A stretch of DNA of 64,000 nt from Chloroflexota bacterium (GTDB lineage: Bacteria > Chloroflexota > Limnocylindria > P2-11E): contig VBDX01000127.1 in the NCBI GenBank assembly GCA_005881885.1, forward strand, positions 1 to 64,000, given 5' to 3'. The translations under genes and the position numbers were made by a program. Positions 17,617 through 25,068 of this stretch are shown in pieces. The notes below the pieces were generated by a model. It saw only the letters and a program-made list of their open reading frames with translations, was not told the DNA's origin and ran no database searches. The first letter of the stretch is position 1. Every line of letters begins with the position of its first letter.

Positions 17617-18513
17617 ATGGGGAGCGCCTTCGAGCCTTCATCCGTGGACGAGGTCGCCGCAGCCCTCGAAGGTGAGCGCTACGTCGCCGATCGCGGACTC
17701 GCCGTCACGCTGTACCTCGCGCTCCGCCTCGGCAAACCGCTCTTCGTCGAAGGCGAGGCGGGAGTGGGCAAGACCGAGATCGCGAAGGCGCTTGCCTCCG
17801 CGCTCGGCCGTCGCCTGATCCGCCTGCAGTGCTACGAAGGTCTCGATGTCGCGACCGCGGTGTACGACTGGGACTATCCGCGGCAGATCCTCGAGATACG
17901 TCTCGCCGAAGGTGAGGGTCGCGCGGGTGAAGCGCGCGACAGGATCTACAGCGAGCGCTTCCTCATCAAGCGCCCGCTCCTCGAAGCCATCACCGACGCA
18001 AGCGGCCCCGTCCTGCTCATCGACGAGATCGACCGAGCGGATGAGGAGTTCGAGGCGTACCTGCTCGAGCTCCTCTCCGATTTCCAGATCACGGTCCCCG
18101 AGCTCGGTACCTTCCGCGCTGCCGCGCCCCCGCCCGTCGTGATCACATCGAACCGTACTCGCGAAGTCCATGACGCCCTCAAGCGCCGCTGCCTCTACCA
18201 CTGGATCGACTACCCGACCGTCGAGCGCGAACTGGCGATCATCGCGCGCCGCCTGCCCGACGTTCCGGAGCGCCTCGCACGCAGCGTCGTCGCCGTCGTG
18301 CAGGCGCTTCGGCGCGACGATCTCTTCAAGAAGCCCGGCGTCGCGGAAACGCTCGATTGGGCGACGGCGCTCGGTGCGCTCGGCACCGCGGATCTCGATC
18401 TCGAGACGCTGGACGGCACGCTCGGCGTCCTCTTGAAGTACGAGGAGGATGTCAGCCGCGTGCGTGGGGAGATGCTCTCGCGGCTCGTGGCGGAGGCCGC
18501 CGCGGCCCATTAG
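17617..18513 (+). CDS. MoxR-type AAA+ ATPase (CoxD-like)
   Basis: A 298-residue AAA+ protein. Walker A is GEAGVGKTEIAKALA (around residues 46-60), Walker B is PVLLIDEIDRADEEFEAYLLELL, and sensor 1 is VVITSNRTREVHDALKRRC. MoxR/CoxD proteins act as chaperones that mature Mo-Cu or Mo hydroxylases. Placement after coxSLM supports that role. No CoxE-type VWA partner follows, which most CoxD proteins have. A hairpin and a separate -10-like element lie between it and the CoxM-like gene, so regulation may be partly independent. Confidence 0.9.
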   Translation: MGSAFEPSSVDEVAAALEGERYVADRGLAVTLYLALRLGKPLFVEGEAGVGKTEIAKALASALGRRLIRLQCYEGLDVATAVYDWDYPRQILEIRLAEGEGRAGEARDRIYSERFLIKRPLLEAITDASGPVLLIDEIDRADEEFEAYLLELLSDFQITVPELGTFRAAAPPPVVITSNRTREVHDALKRRCLYHWIDYPTVERELAIIARRLPDVPERLARSVVAVVQALRRDDLFKKPGVAETLDWATALGALGTADLDLETLDGTLGVLLKYEEDVSRVRGEMLSRLVAEAAAAH

Positions 18514-18679
18514 GGCGATCGAAACGTGCCTGCTACCGGATCCGGTCGCAGGTGGGCGCAACGTGTCCTGGCATGACGCGTGCCTTGACAAACGGCGTGG
18601 ACCGAAACCTGTTGGACACGTCGCACCCCCCGTTCGTTCGAGCGCAGACCGCATGGCAGGCGTGGAGCGTTATGTAGGT

Positions 18680-18886
18680 ATGGACACAAACGCCGCGCTC
18701 GACGCGATCCTCGCTCTTCGCGCCATCTGGCGAGCGAAGGTGGGCCGCGTCACTCTCGCCGATCTCGAGATCGAGGTGCGCCGCTGTGTTCGCAGTCGTG
18801 GGGGCGCGGCCCTCGCCCCGGAGCGCTGGCGCGTCCGTCCCTGGGCCCCGCTGACACGCCACGAGTGGGTGTTCGAGCCGATCTGA
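18680..18886 (+). CDS. Small hypothetical protein
   Basis: A 68-residue ORF (MDTNAALDAILALRAIWRAK...), with strongly GC-biased third positions like neighbouring genes. The N-terminal half is probably helical. The C-terminus ends RHEWVFEPI. It could start 27 bases earlier at ATG 18653. I recognise no family. Coding status rests on codon bias, and the terminator-like hairpin begins 36 bases after the stop. Confidence 0.45.
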   Translation: MDTNAALDAILALRAIWRAKVGRVTLADLEIEVRRCVRSRGGAALAPERWRVRPWAPLTRHEWVFEPI

Positions 18887-18921
18887 TCTGACCTCGCGCG
18901 AAGACTCGTATCGAAAAAACT

Positions 18922-18952
18922 GATCGCCCCGGGCGCCGAGCCTGGGGCGATC
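18922..18952. terminator. Intrinsic terminator-like hairpin
   Basis: GATCGCCCCGGGC pairs with GCCTGGGGCGATC (13 bp, one G-T wobble) around a 5-base loop. Six A's precede it on the plus strand, so the classical stem plus U-run exists on minus-strand RNA. On the plus strand only a weak T-containing tail follows. It separates the 68-residue ORF from the phosphoesterase. Confidence 0.55.
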
Positions 18953-19076
18953 GTCGTTGGGGTCGACCTGTCCTGGCCGTCGCGGCGTCGAACAGGTACC
19001 GTACGCACGAGACGAATCGAGCGCATCGGGTGGTCAGGGCGGGAGCGTCAAGGTCGCGACGGGAGAGTTAGGTGGG

Positions 19077-20012
19077 ATGCGCATAGCAGCGGGGAGCTGG
19101 CTCACGATCGCGCTGATCGTCAGCGCCTGCGCGTCGCCGAGGGCGACGGCGCCGGCCCCGACCGCGCTGGCTGCGACGGCGCCGGCCCCGACCGCACCGG
19201 TTGCGCCGACGCCGTCACCGAGCGAGACGCCGGCGGTATCCGCGGTCGCGAGCGCCGCGCCGGGGCGGCCGCACGTGTTCGTGATCGTGATGGAGAACGC
19301 GTCGCTTGCGAGAGCGCTCGCCGCGCCTGCGGTCGGGACGCTCGCGTCGAAATACCGCGTCGCCACGAACTATCACGCGGTCGCGCGGCCGAGTCTTCCG
19401 AACTACCTGGCGCTGACCTCAGGGAGCACGTGGGGCGTGGCGGACGACGACGATCACGCGCTTCCTGCCGGCGGGATCGGCGCGCAGCTTTCGATGGCGG
19501 GCGTGTCCTGGCGTGCGTACATGGAAGGCCTGACCGCGGGCGGCTGCCGCAACAGTCCCTATCCCTATGCGCTCAAGCACAATCCGTTCGCGTACTACGG
19601 CGGTGCCTGTCCCAAGAACGTCGTCCCGTTCGATGCGCTGGATGCGGATCTCGCCGGCGAGACGCCGCAGTTCGTGTGGATCACTCCGGGCCTGTGCCAC
19701 GACGGGCACGACTGCGCCCTCGCGGAGGCCGGCCCCTGGCTGGCGCAGCTGGTCGCGCGGATCGTCGCGTCAGCCTCTTTCCGCGAACGCGGCGCCTTGT
19801 TTGTCGTGTGGGACGAAGGTGACGAAGGAGATCGCGCGAACCTGGTCCCGCTTATCGTGGTGACGCCCGATCCCGCCGCGCGCCGTTCGGCGGAGCTCTA
19901 CGACCACTATTCGCTTCTCGCGACGATCGAGGATACGTTCGGCCTTTCGCGCCTGGGTGCGGCGGCCAGCGCCCGGTCCCTTACCGACCTGCTGTCGCTG
20001 CGGGGACCCTGA
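19077..20012 (+). CDS. Secreted phosphoesterase (acid phosphatase/phospholipase C superfamily), lipoprotein
   Basis: A 311-residue lipoprotein (IALIVSAC lipobox) with a linker containing two copies of ATAPAPTA. The catalytic domain is the phosphoesterase family of alkaline-phosphatase-like fold: HVFVIVMENAS holds the first metal ligands and nucleophile region, NYHAVARPSLPNYLALTSG follows, and VVWDEGDEGD near residue 250 and DHYSLLATIEDTFGL complete the metal site. Likely substrates are phospholipids or phosphomonoesters outside the cell. The ATG is preceded by GGTGGG. It stands alone, with a hairpin upstream and a convergent pair downstream. Confidence 0.88.
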   Translation: MRIAAGSWLTIALIVSACASPRATAPAPTALAATAPAPTAPVAPTPSPSETPAVSAVASAAPGRPHVFVIVMENASLARALAAPAVGTLASKYRVATNYHAVARPSLPNYLALTSGSTWGVADDDDHALPAGGIGAQLSMAGVSWRAYMEGLTAGGCRNSPYPYALKHNPFAYYGGACPKNVVPFDALDADLAGETPQFVWITPGLCHDGHDCALAEAGPWLAQLVARIVASASFRERGALFVVWDEGDEGDRANLVPLIVVTPDPAARRSAELYDHYSLLATIEDTFGLSRLGAAASARSLTDLLSLRGP

Positions 20013-20058
20013 GCGCCCTAATCCTCAGAGAGGCCAAGGAAGCGGTCGCTGCAGAGTC

Positions 20059-20256
20059 CTAGCGACCTCGACCGGGGCGCGCCGAGCGAGCGAGCCAGAG
20101 CACCACTACGGCGCCGGCCGCGAGGGCCGCGCCGGCGATCGCCCACTCGCTCCGGCCGGTCATGAACGACCCGGGAAGGGCGCCGATACCTTGGAAGATC
20201 CAGGTCGCACCGACCGCGAGCGCGATGATGCAGAAGCCACGCAGGACCCCGCGCAT
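20059..20256 (-). CDS. Small two-helix membrane protein
   Basis: A 65-residue protein with two hydrophobic helices joined by the loop GIGALPGSFMTGRSEW. I recognise this WIxQGxGxLPGSFMTG pattern from small uncharacterised membrane proteins of high-GC Gram-positive and Chloroflexota-like genomes. The C-terminus is basic (RSARPGRGR). It begins 3 bases after the HxlR stop on the same strand, so the two are one transcript. No function is known. Confidence 0.75.
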   Translation of the reverse strand: MRGVLRGFCIIALAVGATWIFQGIGALPGSFMTGRSEWAIAGAALAAGAVVVLWLARSARPGRGR

Positions 20257-20259
20257 CCG

Positions 20260-20622
20260 CTAGCCCGAGCGCTTCGCGGGACGGAGGCTACGGCCCCATT
20301 TCTCGATCGAGTCGATGATCGGCCGGAGGCTTCGGCCCTGTGGCGTGAGCTGGTAGTCGACGCGCGGCGGGATCTCGGCGTGGACCGTACGAGTGAGCAG
20401 ACCGAGCTGCTCGAGCTCCCGCAAACGGACCGTCAGCATCTTTGGGGAGGCCCCGGGGACCAGACGCTGCAGCTCGCCGAACCGCTTGGGCGTGTCCATC
20501 AAGTGATGAAGGACGATCAGCGTCCATTTGGCGCCGACGACCGCGAGCGCCTTCTCCACGGCGCAGCTCTCCGCGGCGGGGCTGGCGCGCAGCTCGGGCG
20601 GCGGATTCGCGATGGTGACCAC
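20260..20622 (-). CDS. HxlR-family winged-helix regulator
   Basis: A 120-residue MarR/HxlR-type repressor. The family fingerprint is CAVEKALAVVGAKWTLIVLHHL, with the conserved Cys at residue 20, followed by RFGELQRLVPGASPKMLTVRLRELEQLGLL and the wing YQLTPQGRSLRPII. The single N-terminal Cys is the redox or electrophile sensor in related proteins (YodB, HypR), and that role is inferred here. It is divergent from the DoxX gene with 98 bases between, the usual arrangement for a regulator and its target. GTG 20622 has TAGTAT 6 bases upstream and no Shine-Dalgarno sequence. Confidence 0.9.
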   Translation of the reverse strand: MVTIANPPPELRASPAAESCAVEKALAVVGAKWTLIVLHHLMDTPKRFGELQRLVPGASPKMLTVRLRELEQLGLLTRTVHAEIPPRVDYQLTPQGRSLRPIIDSIEKWGRSLRPAKRSG

Positions 20623-20628
20623 CGCATC

Positions 20629-20634
20629 ATACTA
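20629..20634 (-). promoter_or_regulatory. -10-like TAGTAT for the HxlR gene
   Basis: It ends 6 bases before GTG 20622 and overlaps the candidate HxlR operator, which would allow autoregulation. Confidence 0.45.
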
Positions 20635-20653
20635 ACTTTTCGGTAAGTACTAG
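20630..20653. promoter_or_regulatory. Candidate HxlR operator
   Basis: The AT-rich block TACTAACTTTTCGGTAAGTA in the divergent hxlR-doxX spacer has imperfect dyad symmetry (TACTAA.../...AAGTA). It is the only AT-rich run there. HxlR-type sites are commonly TACT/AGTA-flanked dyads of this size. Confidence 0.45.
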
Positions 20654-20720
20654 CCTTTGGGAAGTATCCGCGCCGGCGCGCTGTTGTTCCGGCGAACCCG
20701 CAGCGGGAGGGACTGTTCCG

Positions 20721-21236
20721 ATGAATGTGGATCTCGCGATATTCGTACTTCGCGTCGTGGTCGGTGGGGTGGTCGCGATGCACGGCTTCCTGAAGCTCGG
20801 TTGGGTCGGCAAAGGCGGCTCGATCGCCGGCGTCGCCGGGTGGTTCAATGGCATCGGCCTCCGCCCAGGGATCTTGTGGGCGGTCGTCGCCACGCTGGCC
20901 GAGGCCGGTGGCGGCACGCTCATGGTCCTCGGACTCGGCGGTCCGCTCGGACCCGGGGTCGTTGCCGGGGATCTCGTCGTCGTCGCCATCGTCGCGCACT
21001 GGTCACAGGGGTTCTGGGCCGGCGGCGGCAAGGTCGGCTGGGAGTTCCCGGTGCCGCTGGCGGCGGCCGCATTCGCGGTCGCGCTCATCGGCAACGGGGC
21101 CTGGTCGCTCGACCGGCTGCTTGGCCTCGCCTACCCGGACTGGCTTCTTGGAGCCTGGCTCGTGATCGTGCTGGTCGGCGCGGTGCTCGCGCTCGGCGCG
21201 CGCGCCATGTTCGCGCCGAAGCAGGCGGCTTCTTAG
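20721..21236 (+). CDS. DoxX-family membrane protein
   Basis: A 171-residue four-helix membrane protein. It starts NVDLAIFVLRVVVGGVVAMHG and carries GWFNGIGLRPGILWA and AHWSQGFWAGGGKVGWEF, typical of the DoxX/MhqP group. Members are induced by quinones, thiol stress or aromatic electrophiles and are often controlled by a divergent HxlR or MarR repressor, as here. GGGAGGG precedes the ATG. The last helix ends in a short basic tail. Confidence 0.9.
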   Translation: MNVDLAIFVLRVVVGGVVAMHGFLKLGWVGKGGSIAGVAGWFNGIGLRPGILWAVVATLAEAGGGTLMVLGLGGPLGPGVVAGDLVVVAIVAHWSQGFWAGGGKVGWEFPVPLAAAAFAVALIGNGAWSLDRLLGLAYPDWLLGAWLVIVLVGAVLALGARAMFAPKQAAS

Positions 21237-21254
21237 CCGAGAGGGCGCGCAATT

Positions 21255-21286
21255 CTTAAGCCGCGCTCAGGGCGCTCTTAAGCCGC
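21255..21286. repeat. Direct repeat CTTAAGCCGC x2 with 22-bp period
   Basis: CTTAAGCCGC occurs at 21255-21264 and 21277-21286, two helical turns apart, in the 72-base gap before the G1 peptidase gene. This layout is typical of tandem sites for dimeric regulators of the OmpR/PhoB type. Confidence 0.5.
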
Positions 21287-21308
21287 TCTGAGCCCGGCGC
21301 GAGAGGCT

Positions 21309-22625
21309 ATGCGCATGTACGACTCGGATCCTGCGACCACCGCACCGCTGACCCCCACGCCGCCACCGCCGCCGAAGAAGACCGGGGGCCAGGGCGCGAT
21401 GCGCCTTCTGGCGATCGGCGTGCTGGCCTTCGCCTTCGCCGTTTTCACCGGGCGTCTCGACCTCGCGGGCGTCGTCTCGAGCGCGCGCGGTCTCGTCGCC
21501 CCGACTCCCGCCGCGCGCACCACGACGACAACGACGACGAACACCACCGGCACCGCCACCGTAACCGCGATCAAGGACGTCATCGAGCGCGCGAATCACG
21601 CGCAGGCGCGGGCCTTCGCCAAAAGCGACGACACGCTGATGCGCGACACCGCCACCGACTCGTACTACCAGGAGCTCGTGCAGACGAACCGCGATCTCGC
21701 GAGCGGCGGCGTCACGTCGATCACCCTTACGAACATCGCGTGGGGCGACGTCATCGTGAGCGGCACGATCGCCCAGGCGACCGCGTTCGAGACCTGGCGA
21801 TCCACCTACAACGACGGGTCGAACGACGAGCGTACCGACCGCAACGAGTACACCCTCACGCAGCTGTCGGGCGCATGGCGGATCTCCGCGGACGTGCAGC
21901 CCGATTCGCGGGTGATCGAGCCCGGAACAGGCACCTCACCGAGCGTCACGCAGCCGGGCACGCCCGCGGCGGCCCTGAGCCGCTCGAGCAACTGGTCCGG
22001 CTATGCCGCGACGGGCGGCGTCTTCACCTCGGTCACCGGCTCGTGGATCGTGCCGACGGTGACCAGCACGAGCATCGGTGCCGACGCGACGTGGGTCGGC
22101 ATCGGCGGCCTCTCGGGCCGCGACCTGCTACAAGCCGGTACGCAGGCGATGGTGAGCGCGGACGGCATGGTCGAGTACTCCGCCTGGACCGAGATGCTCC
22201 CGCAGACCTCGCACACCGTCCCGCTCGCAGTGCGCGCCGGCGACGCCGTCACGGCGACGCTCACCCAGAAGTCCGGCAACAGCTGGATCATCACGATCAA
22301 CAACGACACCACGAAAGCGAACTACAGCGTCACGGTGCAGTACAGCTCGTCCAACTCGTCCGCGGAGTGGATCCAGGAGGCACCGAGCGCCGGCCGCGGA
22401 CTCGTACCGCTCGATCAGTTCGGGACGCTGCGCGTCACCGCCGGCAGTGCGGTGCAGAACGGGAAGAGCCAAACGCTTGCGGAGCTCGGTGCGAGGGCGA
22501 TCACGATGATCAACGGGGCGGGGCAGGCGATCGCGCAGCCGTCGGTGCTCGGACATGACGGCAGCACCTTCACCGTCACGCGAACCGACGCGCCGAGCAC
22601 CAGCGGCCGGCGGGGCCGGCCTTAG
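21309..22625 (+). CDS. Membrane-anchored G1 (eqolisin) glutamic peptidase
   Basis: A 438-residue protein. Residues 1-30 are cytoplasmic and Pro-rich. Residues about 31-55 are one transmembrane helix. A Thr-rich linker and an NTF2-like segment (about 75-200) follow. From about residue 220 comes a peptidase A4/G1 domain: SSNWSGYAATGG, the DATWVGIGGLSGRDLLQAGT strand with the putative catalytic Gln (Q275), YSAWTEMLP, and AEWIQEAPS supplying the Glu (E353 or E357). Eqolisins are acid-active endopeptidases first described in fungi, with some bacterial members. It would act outside the cell. The alternative start is ATG 21315. Confidence 0.87.
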   Translation: MRMYDSDPATTAPLTPTPPPPPKKTGGQGAMRLLAIGVLAFAFAVFTGRLDLAGVVSSARGLVAPTPAARTTTTTTTNTTGTATVTAIKDVIERANHAQARAFAKSDDTLMRDTATDSYYQELVQTNRDLASGGVTSITLTNIAWGDVIVSGTIAQATAFETWRSTYNDGSNDERTDRNEYTLTQLSGAWRISADVQPDSRVIEPGTGTSPSVTQPGTPAAALSRSSNWSGYAATGGVFTSVTGSWIVPTVTSTSIGADATWVGIGGLSGRDLLQAGTQAMVSADGMVEYSAWTEMLPQTSHTVPLAVRAGDAVTATLTQKSGNSWIITINNDTTKANYSVTVQYSSSNSSAEWIQEAPSAGRGLVPLDQFGTLRVTAGSAVQNGKSQTLAELGARAITMINGAGQAIAQPSVLGHDGSTFTVTRTDAPSTSGRRGRP

Positions 22626-22927
22626 CCGAAGATCGCTTTAGCTCGGCGCTGCGCGCGCCGCGACAGCATCGCGACCGTCTCGGGGTCACCTTTTTCAACG
22701 GCCGACAGAAGGTCGTCGGCATATTCGCCCAGACGCTCGTGATCATCGGTGGAGGCCTCGTTGCCCGAGGTCGGATCGAGGGCCAGCCGCGCCGTCTCTC
22801 TGATCGCCATGGCCATGATCCGCGCGGCGTGCCAGGTCTCGCGGTCCACGCCTGCGCGGTCCCAGGGTCCGCCGGCCACCTGCTCCACGCCGGGCACTTT
22901 GCGCGCTGGCCGCGCGCTTGTGAACAC
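22622..22927 (-). CDS. Hypothetical helical protein
   Basis: A 101-residue soluble, mostly helical protein (RETWHAARIMAMAIRETARL, EYADDLLSAVEKGDPETVAML, basic end RRAQRRAKAIFG). I do not recognise the family. Its stop overlaps the G1 peptidase stop by four bases (TTAG). The GTG start is divergent from the YHS gene, with 66 bases between. Codon bias supports it being real. Confidence 0.6.
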   Translation of the reverse strand: MFTSARPARKVPGVEQVAGGPWDRAGVDRETWHAARIMAMAIRETARLALDPTSGNEASTDDHERLGEYADDLLSAVEKGDPETVAMLSRRAQRRAKAIFG

Positions 22928-22981
22928 CGTACGGGATGGGAGATTTCGGCTACCCCGGATGGGGGACCTTCGTGGGCGCGC

Positions 22982-22987
22982 TACCTT
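22982..22987 (+). promoter_or_regulatory. -10-like TACCTT for the YHS gene
   Basis: It ends 6 bases before ATG 22994 with no Shine-Dalgarno sequence. Confidence 0.4.
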
Positions 22988-22993
22988 GGTCCT

Positions 22994-23185
22994 ATGACGC
23001 GCGAAGGCAAGATCCTCGATCCGGTCTGCGACATGGTCGTGGATGTCGCGGAGCAGCGAGAGCAGGGCCTGACGCTCGAACGCCCCGAGCGCGAATACGC
23101 GTTCTGCGGGCCGGGATGTCTCGAACGGTTTGCAAAGGATCCGAAACGCTACATCGGCAAGGTGGAGCGCTGGCTCGCCGCCTAG
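22994..23185 (+). CDS. YHS-domain protein
   Basis: A 63-residue stand-alone YHS domain: LDPVCDMVVDVAEQ at the start, then REYAFCGPGCLERFAKDPKRYI. The Cys residues of DPVCDM and FCGPGC are the presumed metal ligands. YHS domains bind heavy metals and are found on copper ATPases and monooxygenases. The free-standing role is unknown. The gene ends in CTAG, sharing stop bases with the convergent peptidase gene. Confidence 0.88.
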   Translation: MTREGKILDPVCDMVVDVAEQREQGLTLERPEREYAFCGPGCLERFAKDPKRYIGKVERWLAA

Positions 23186-24414
23186 CGCAAGTCCCCGGGC
23201 GACCCTTGGTCCACCTTCCTGATCTTCGCGGTGAAGACACCGTTCGCATCCTGCGCGCTGATCGTGTAGCCGCCGCGAGCGCGCGTCGGTGGCACGCCGT
23301 CGAAGTTCGAGCCGAACGGTGAGATGACCATCGGCCAGCTTTCGCTGCCGCGCGGGCCGCTGATCGTCACCGTGACCGTCGTCGCGGGCGCGAATCCGTA
23401 GAGGAGGTAGCTCTCGGGCGCGACCGCGATGAGCCCCGGCGCCTGCGGGACGGCCTCGCGCATCCGCTCGGCGAGGCCGGAAACGAACTCGGGGAACGGG
23501 CGGCCGGTGAGCGAGGCGTACGCCTGGGCCACGTTTTGGCCACGCCTCATCCGCTCGTAGAGGAGCGCGATGGGCGCATCCCCGCCGATATCCTCGCGCA
23601 GGAGCTCGACCACACGTGCGGCCTCCTGGTATTTGAAATAGCCCGCCCAGTCAGTGAGCGCGTTCCAGGCGAGCTGCGATACGAGCGCGTTGAGCGGGAT
23701 GAGCGTGCCGGTCTGGGCCATCGACGCGGCTTCGTAGCGGACCCGAACGAGCCGCCAGTCGCTGCCGGGAACGAGCGCCTCCGCAAGACGCGCTTGGCCC
23801 TCATTCAGCCAGGCCGGGACGAGGTCGCACCGCGGCGCGCAGGCGTCGAGGGTGAGAAGGTGCGTGAGCTCGTGTCGGATCGCGGCGATCGGCCGGCGAT
23901 CGCGAACGGCTTCCCAGTTGACCGCGATCAGCCGCAACGATGGTTCGAAGAAGGACACCGAGTTATCGGCGACGAAGGTCGCGGTCGCCTTTCCGTACCC
24001 AAAGATGCGGACGAACCCGTCCGTGTAACCGGGGGTGCTGGCGAAGACGTAGATCACGGGGCGGCCGACGAACGATCGGGCGAATTCGCGCTCGACCGCG
24101 GGGATGTCCGATGCGACCGCGCTCGCGACGACCGCCTCGTCGTCTCGAGAAAGCGACGTCTCGATCCGGAGGTCCGCCGCGCCGGGGACGAGCGCGAACT
24201 CGATGCCTCCGACCTCACGCGTCACGCGAGGGGGCGGCTCCGGGCGTACCGTCGGCGGGAACAATGATGGCATGGTTACCGCGCTGGGCTCGGCGCTGGC
24301 CGTGGCGAGCAAGCGTGCGACCGGCGGCGGCGATGTCGGTGCGTCACGGTCCACCGGCCGCGGCGCGCACGCGGTCAGGGCCGCGAGCGCGATCGCCAGG
24401 ACGCGCGTCCTCAT
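23182..24414 (-). CDS. Gluzincin (peptidase MA-like) lipoprotein
   Basis: A 410-residue surface protein with a lipoprotein signal (AIALAALTAC) and a Pro-rich linker. The metallopeptidase signature is RHELTHLL (HExxH) around residues 220-227. WLNEGQARLAEAL follows about 25 residues later and supplies the glutamate third ligand. This fits the peptidase_MA family. The C-terminal ~90 residues form a beta-rich domain (VTVTISGPRGSESWPM) that may bind a surface. The ATG at 24414 is supported by the signal peptide and by TAGGCT 7 bases upstream. Confidence 0.85.
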   Translation of the reverse strand: MRTRVLAIALAALTACAPRPVDRDAPTSPPPVARLLATASAEPSAVTMPSLFPPTVRPEPPPRVTREVGGIEFALVPGAADLRIETSLSRDDEAVVASAVASDIPAVEREFARSFVGRPVIYVFASTPGYTDGFVRIFGYGKATATFVADNSVSFFEPSLRLIAVNWEAVRDRRPIAAIRHELTHLLTLDACAPRCDLVPAWLNEGQARLAEALVPGSDWRLVRVRYEAASMAQTGTLIPLNALVSQLAWNALTDWAGYFKYQEAARVVELLREDIGGDAPIALLYERMRRGQNVAQAYASLTGRPFPEFVSGLAERMREAVPQAPGLIAVAPESYLLYGFAPATTVTVTISGPRGSESWPMVISPFGSNFDGVPPTRARGGYTISAQDANGVFTAKIRKVDQGSPGDLR

Positions 24415-24421
24415 CAGAGGA

Positions 24422-24427
24422 AGCCTA
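24422..24427 (-). promoter_or_regulatory. -10-like TAGGCT for the gluzincin gene
   Basis: It ends 7 bases before ATG 24414 with no Shine-Dalgarno sequence. Confidence 0.45.
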
Positions 24428-24498
24428 CCGATGAGCCGGTCGGGTGGTCCGGATTTTGCGGTTGCTGACCGAAAAGAGATACGACCTGGAGGGTACTT

Positions 24499-24672
24499 AT
24501 GCCACCGCGTGGTGTGAAGAGCGCGAAGCGCAAGCGGCAGTACGAGCACATCAAGCGCAGCGAGACCGCACGCGGACTTTCGAATAAGGTCGCGGAGCGC
24601 ATCGCCGCCGCCACGACCAATAAGACTCGTCGCGCCAAGGGCGAGACGAAGGGCTCCCGCACGAGCTCCTAA
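24499..24672 (+). CDS. Small basic protein (KRERQYEHIK-type family)
   Basis: A 57-residue, very basic protein: SAKRKRQYEHIKRSETARG, then NKVAERIAAATTNKTRRAKG and a Ser/Thr-rich end. The RQYEHIKxxxxxRG...AAxTVNKxRAxxG pattern recurs in small proteins of actinobacteria and relatives, sometimes annotated as plasmid-stabilisation-like; none has a proven role that I know. GGAGGG lies before the ATG. It is divergent from the gluzincin gene. Confidence 0.8.
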   Translation: MPPRGVKSAKRKRQYEHIKRSETARGLSNKVAERIAAATTNKTRRAKGETKGSRTSS

Positions 24673-24779
24673 CGCAGGCGCGCAGCGATAGCAGTCGCCG
24701 AGCGGGGCTAACGATCCCTGGCGCGCAACAGGCGCGCGAGCGGACTCAGGTGCGCAGGGACCAGGACCGGGTCGTTGAT

Positions 24780-24995
24780 CTAACTGGTGGTTTCGGTGAC
24801 GCCAGGCCGTCGCGAGCGGCGAACGAGCTGCTCGAGAGCGATGCCCCCGGTTGCTATCCATTGATGAGGCGTGTCCGGCTCTTCGGTGCCGCAGTAGGCC
24901 CATCCACCGCGGTGGACGGTCAAGCCGCCCTCACGAATGGTCTGCCCGTGCTGGTGGGTCTTGGCGACGCATTCGTAGCGGATGACGTCAGGCAT
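24780..24995 (-). CDS. Small hypothetical protein with Cys/His residues
   Basis: A 71-residue protein, MPDVIRYECVAKTHQHG followed by GGLTVHRGGWAYCGTEEPDT and a basic C-terminus. C9, H14, H16 and the later HR...YC could hold a metal, but the spacing matches no motif I know. GGGGAGG sits 8 bases before the ATG, which strongly supports this start over the longer frame reaching 25091. It lies in a 400-base stretch that is otherwise empty, downstream of the TRAP operon on the same strand. Confidence 0.65.
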   Translation of the reverse strand: MPDVIRYECVAKTHQHGQTIREGGLTVHRGGWAYCGTEEPDTPHQWIATGGIALEQLVRRSRRPGVTETTS

Positions 24996-25068
24996 CCCGA
25001 AGGCACCTCCCCGCGCAGAGCGTCTGACACAGACATAACGCGTGCGGGCCTCGGTCGTTCGGGTGCCC

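Noticed and set aside
18585-18613. Perfect TTGACA box before the 68-residue ORF
   Set aside because: At 16-18 bases downstream the sequence is CCTGTT-like, with no acceptable -10, so a promoter is not supported.
19140-19200. Short direct repeat GCGACGGCGCCGGCCCCGAC
   Set aside because: It encodes the ATAPAPTA linker of the phosphoesterase lipoprotein.
21515-21560. Run of ACC/ACG/ACA triplets resembling a microsatellite
   Set aside because: It encodes the Thr-rich linker of the membrane-anchored peptidase and is explained as coding sequence.
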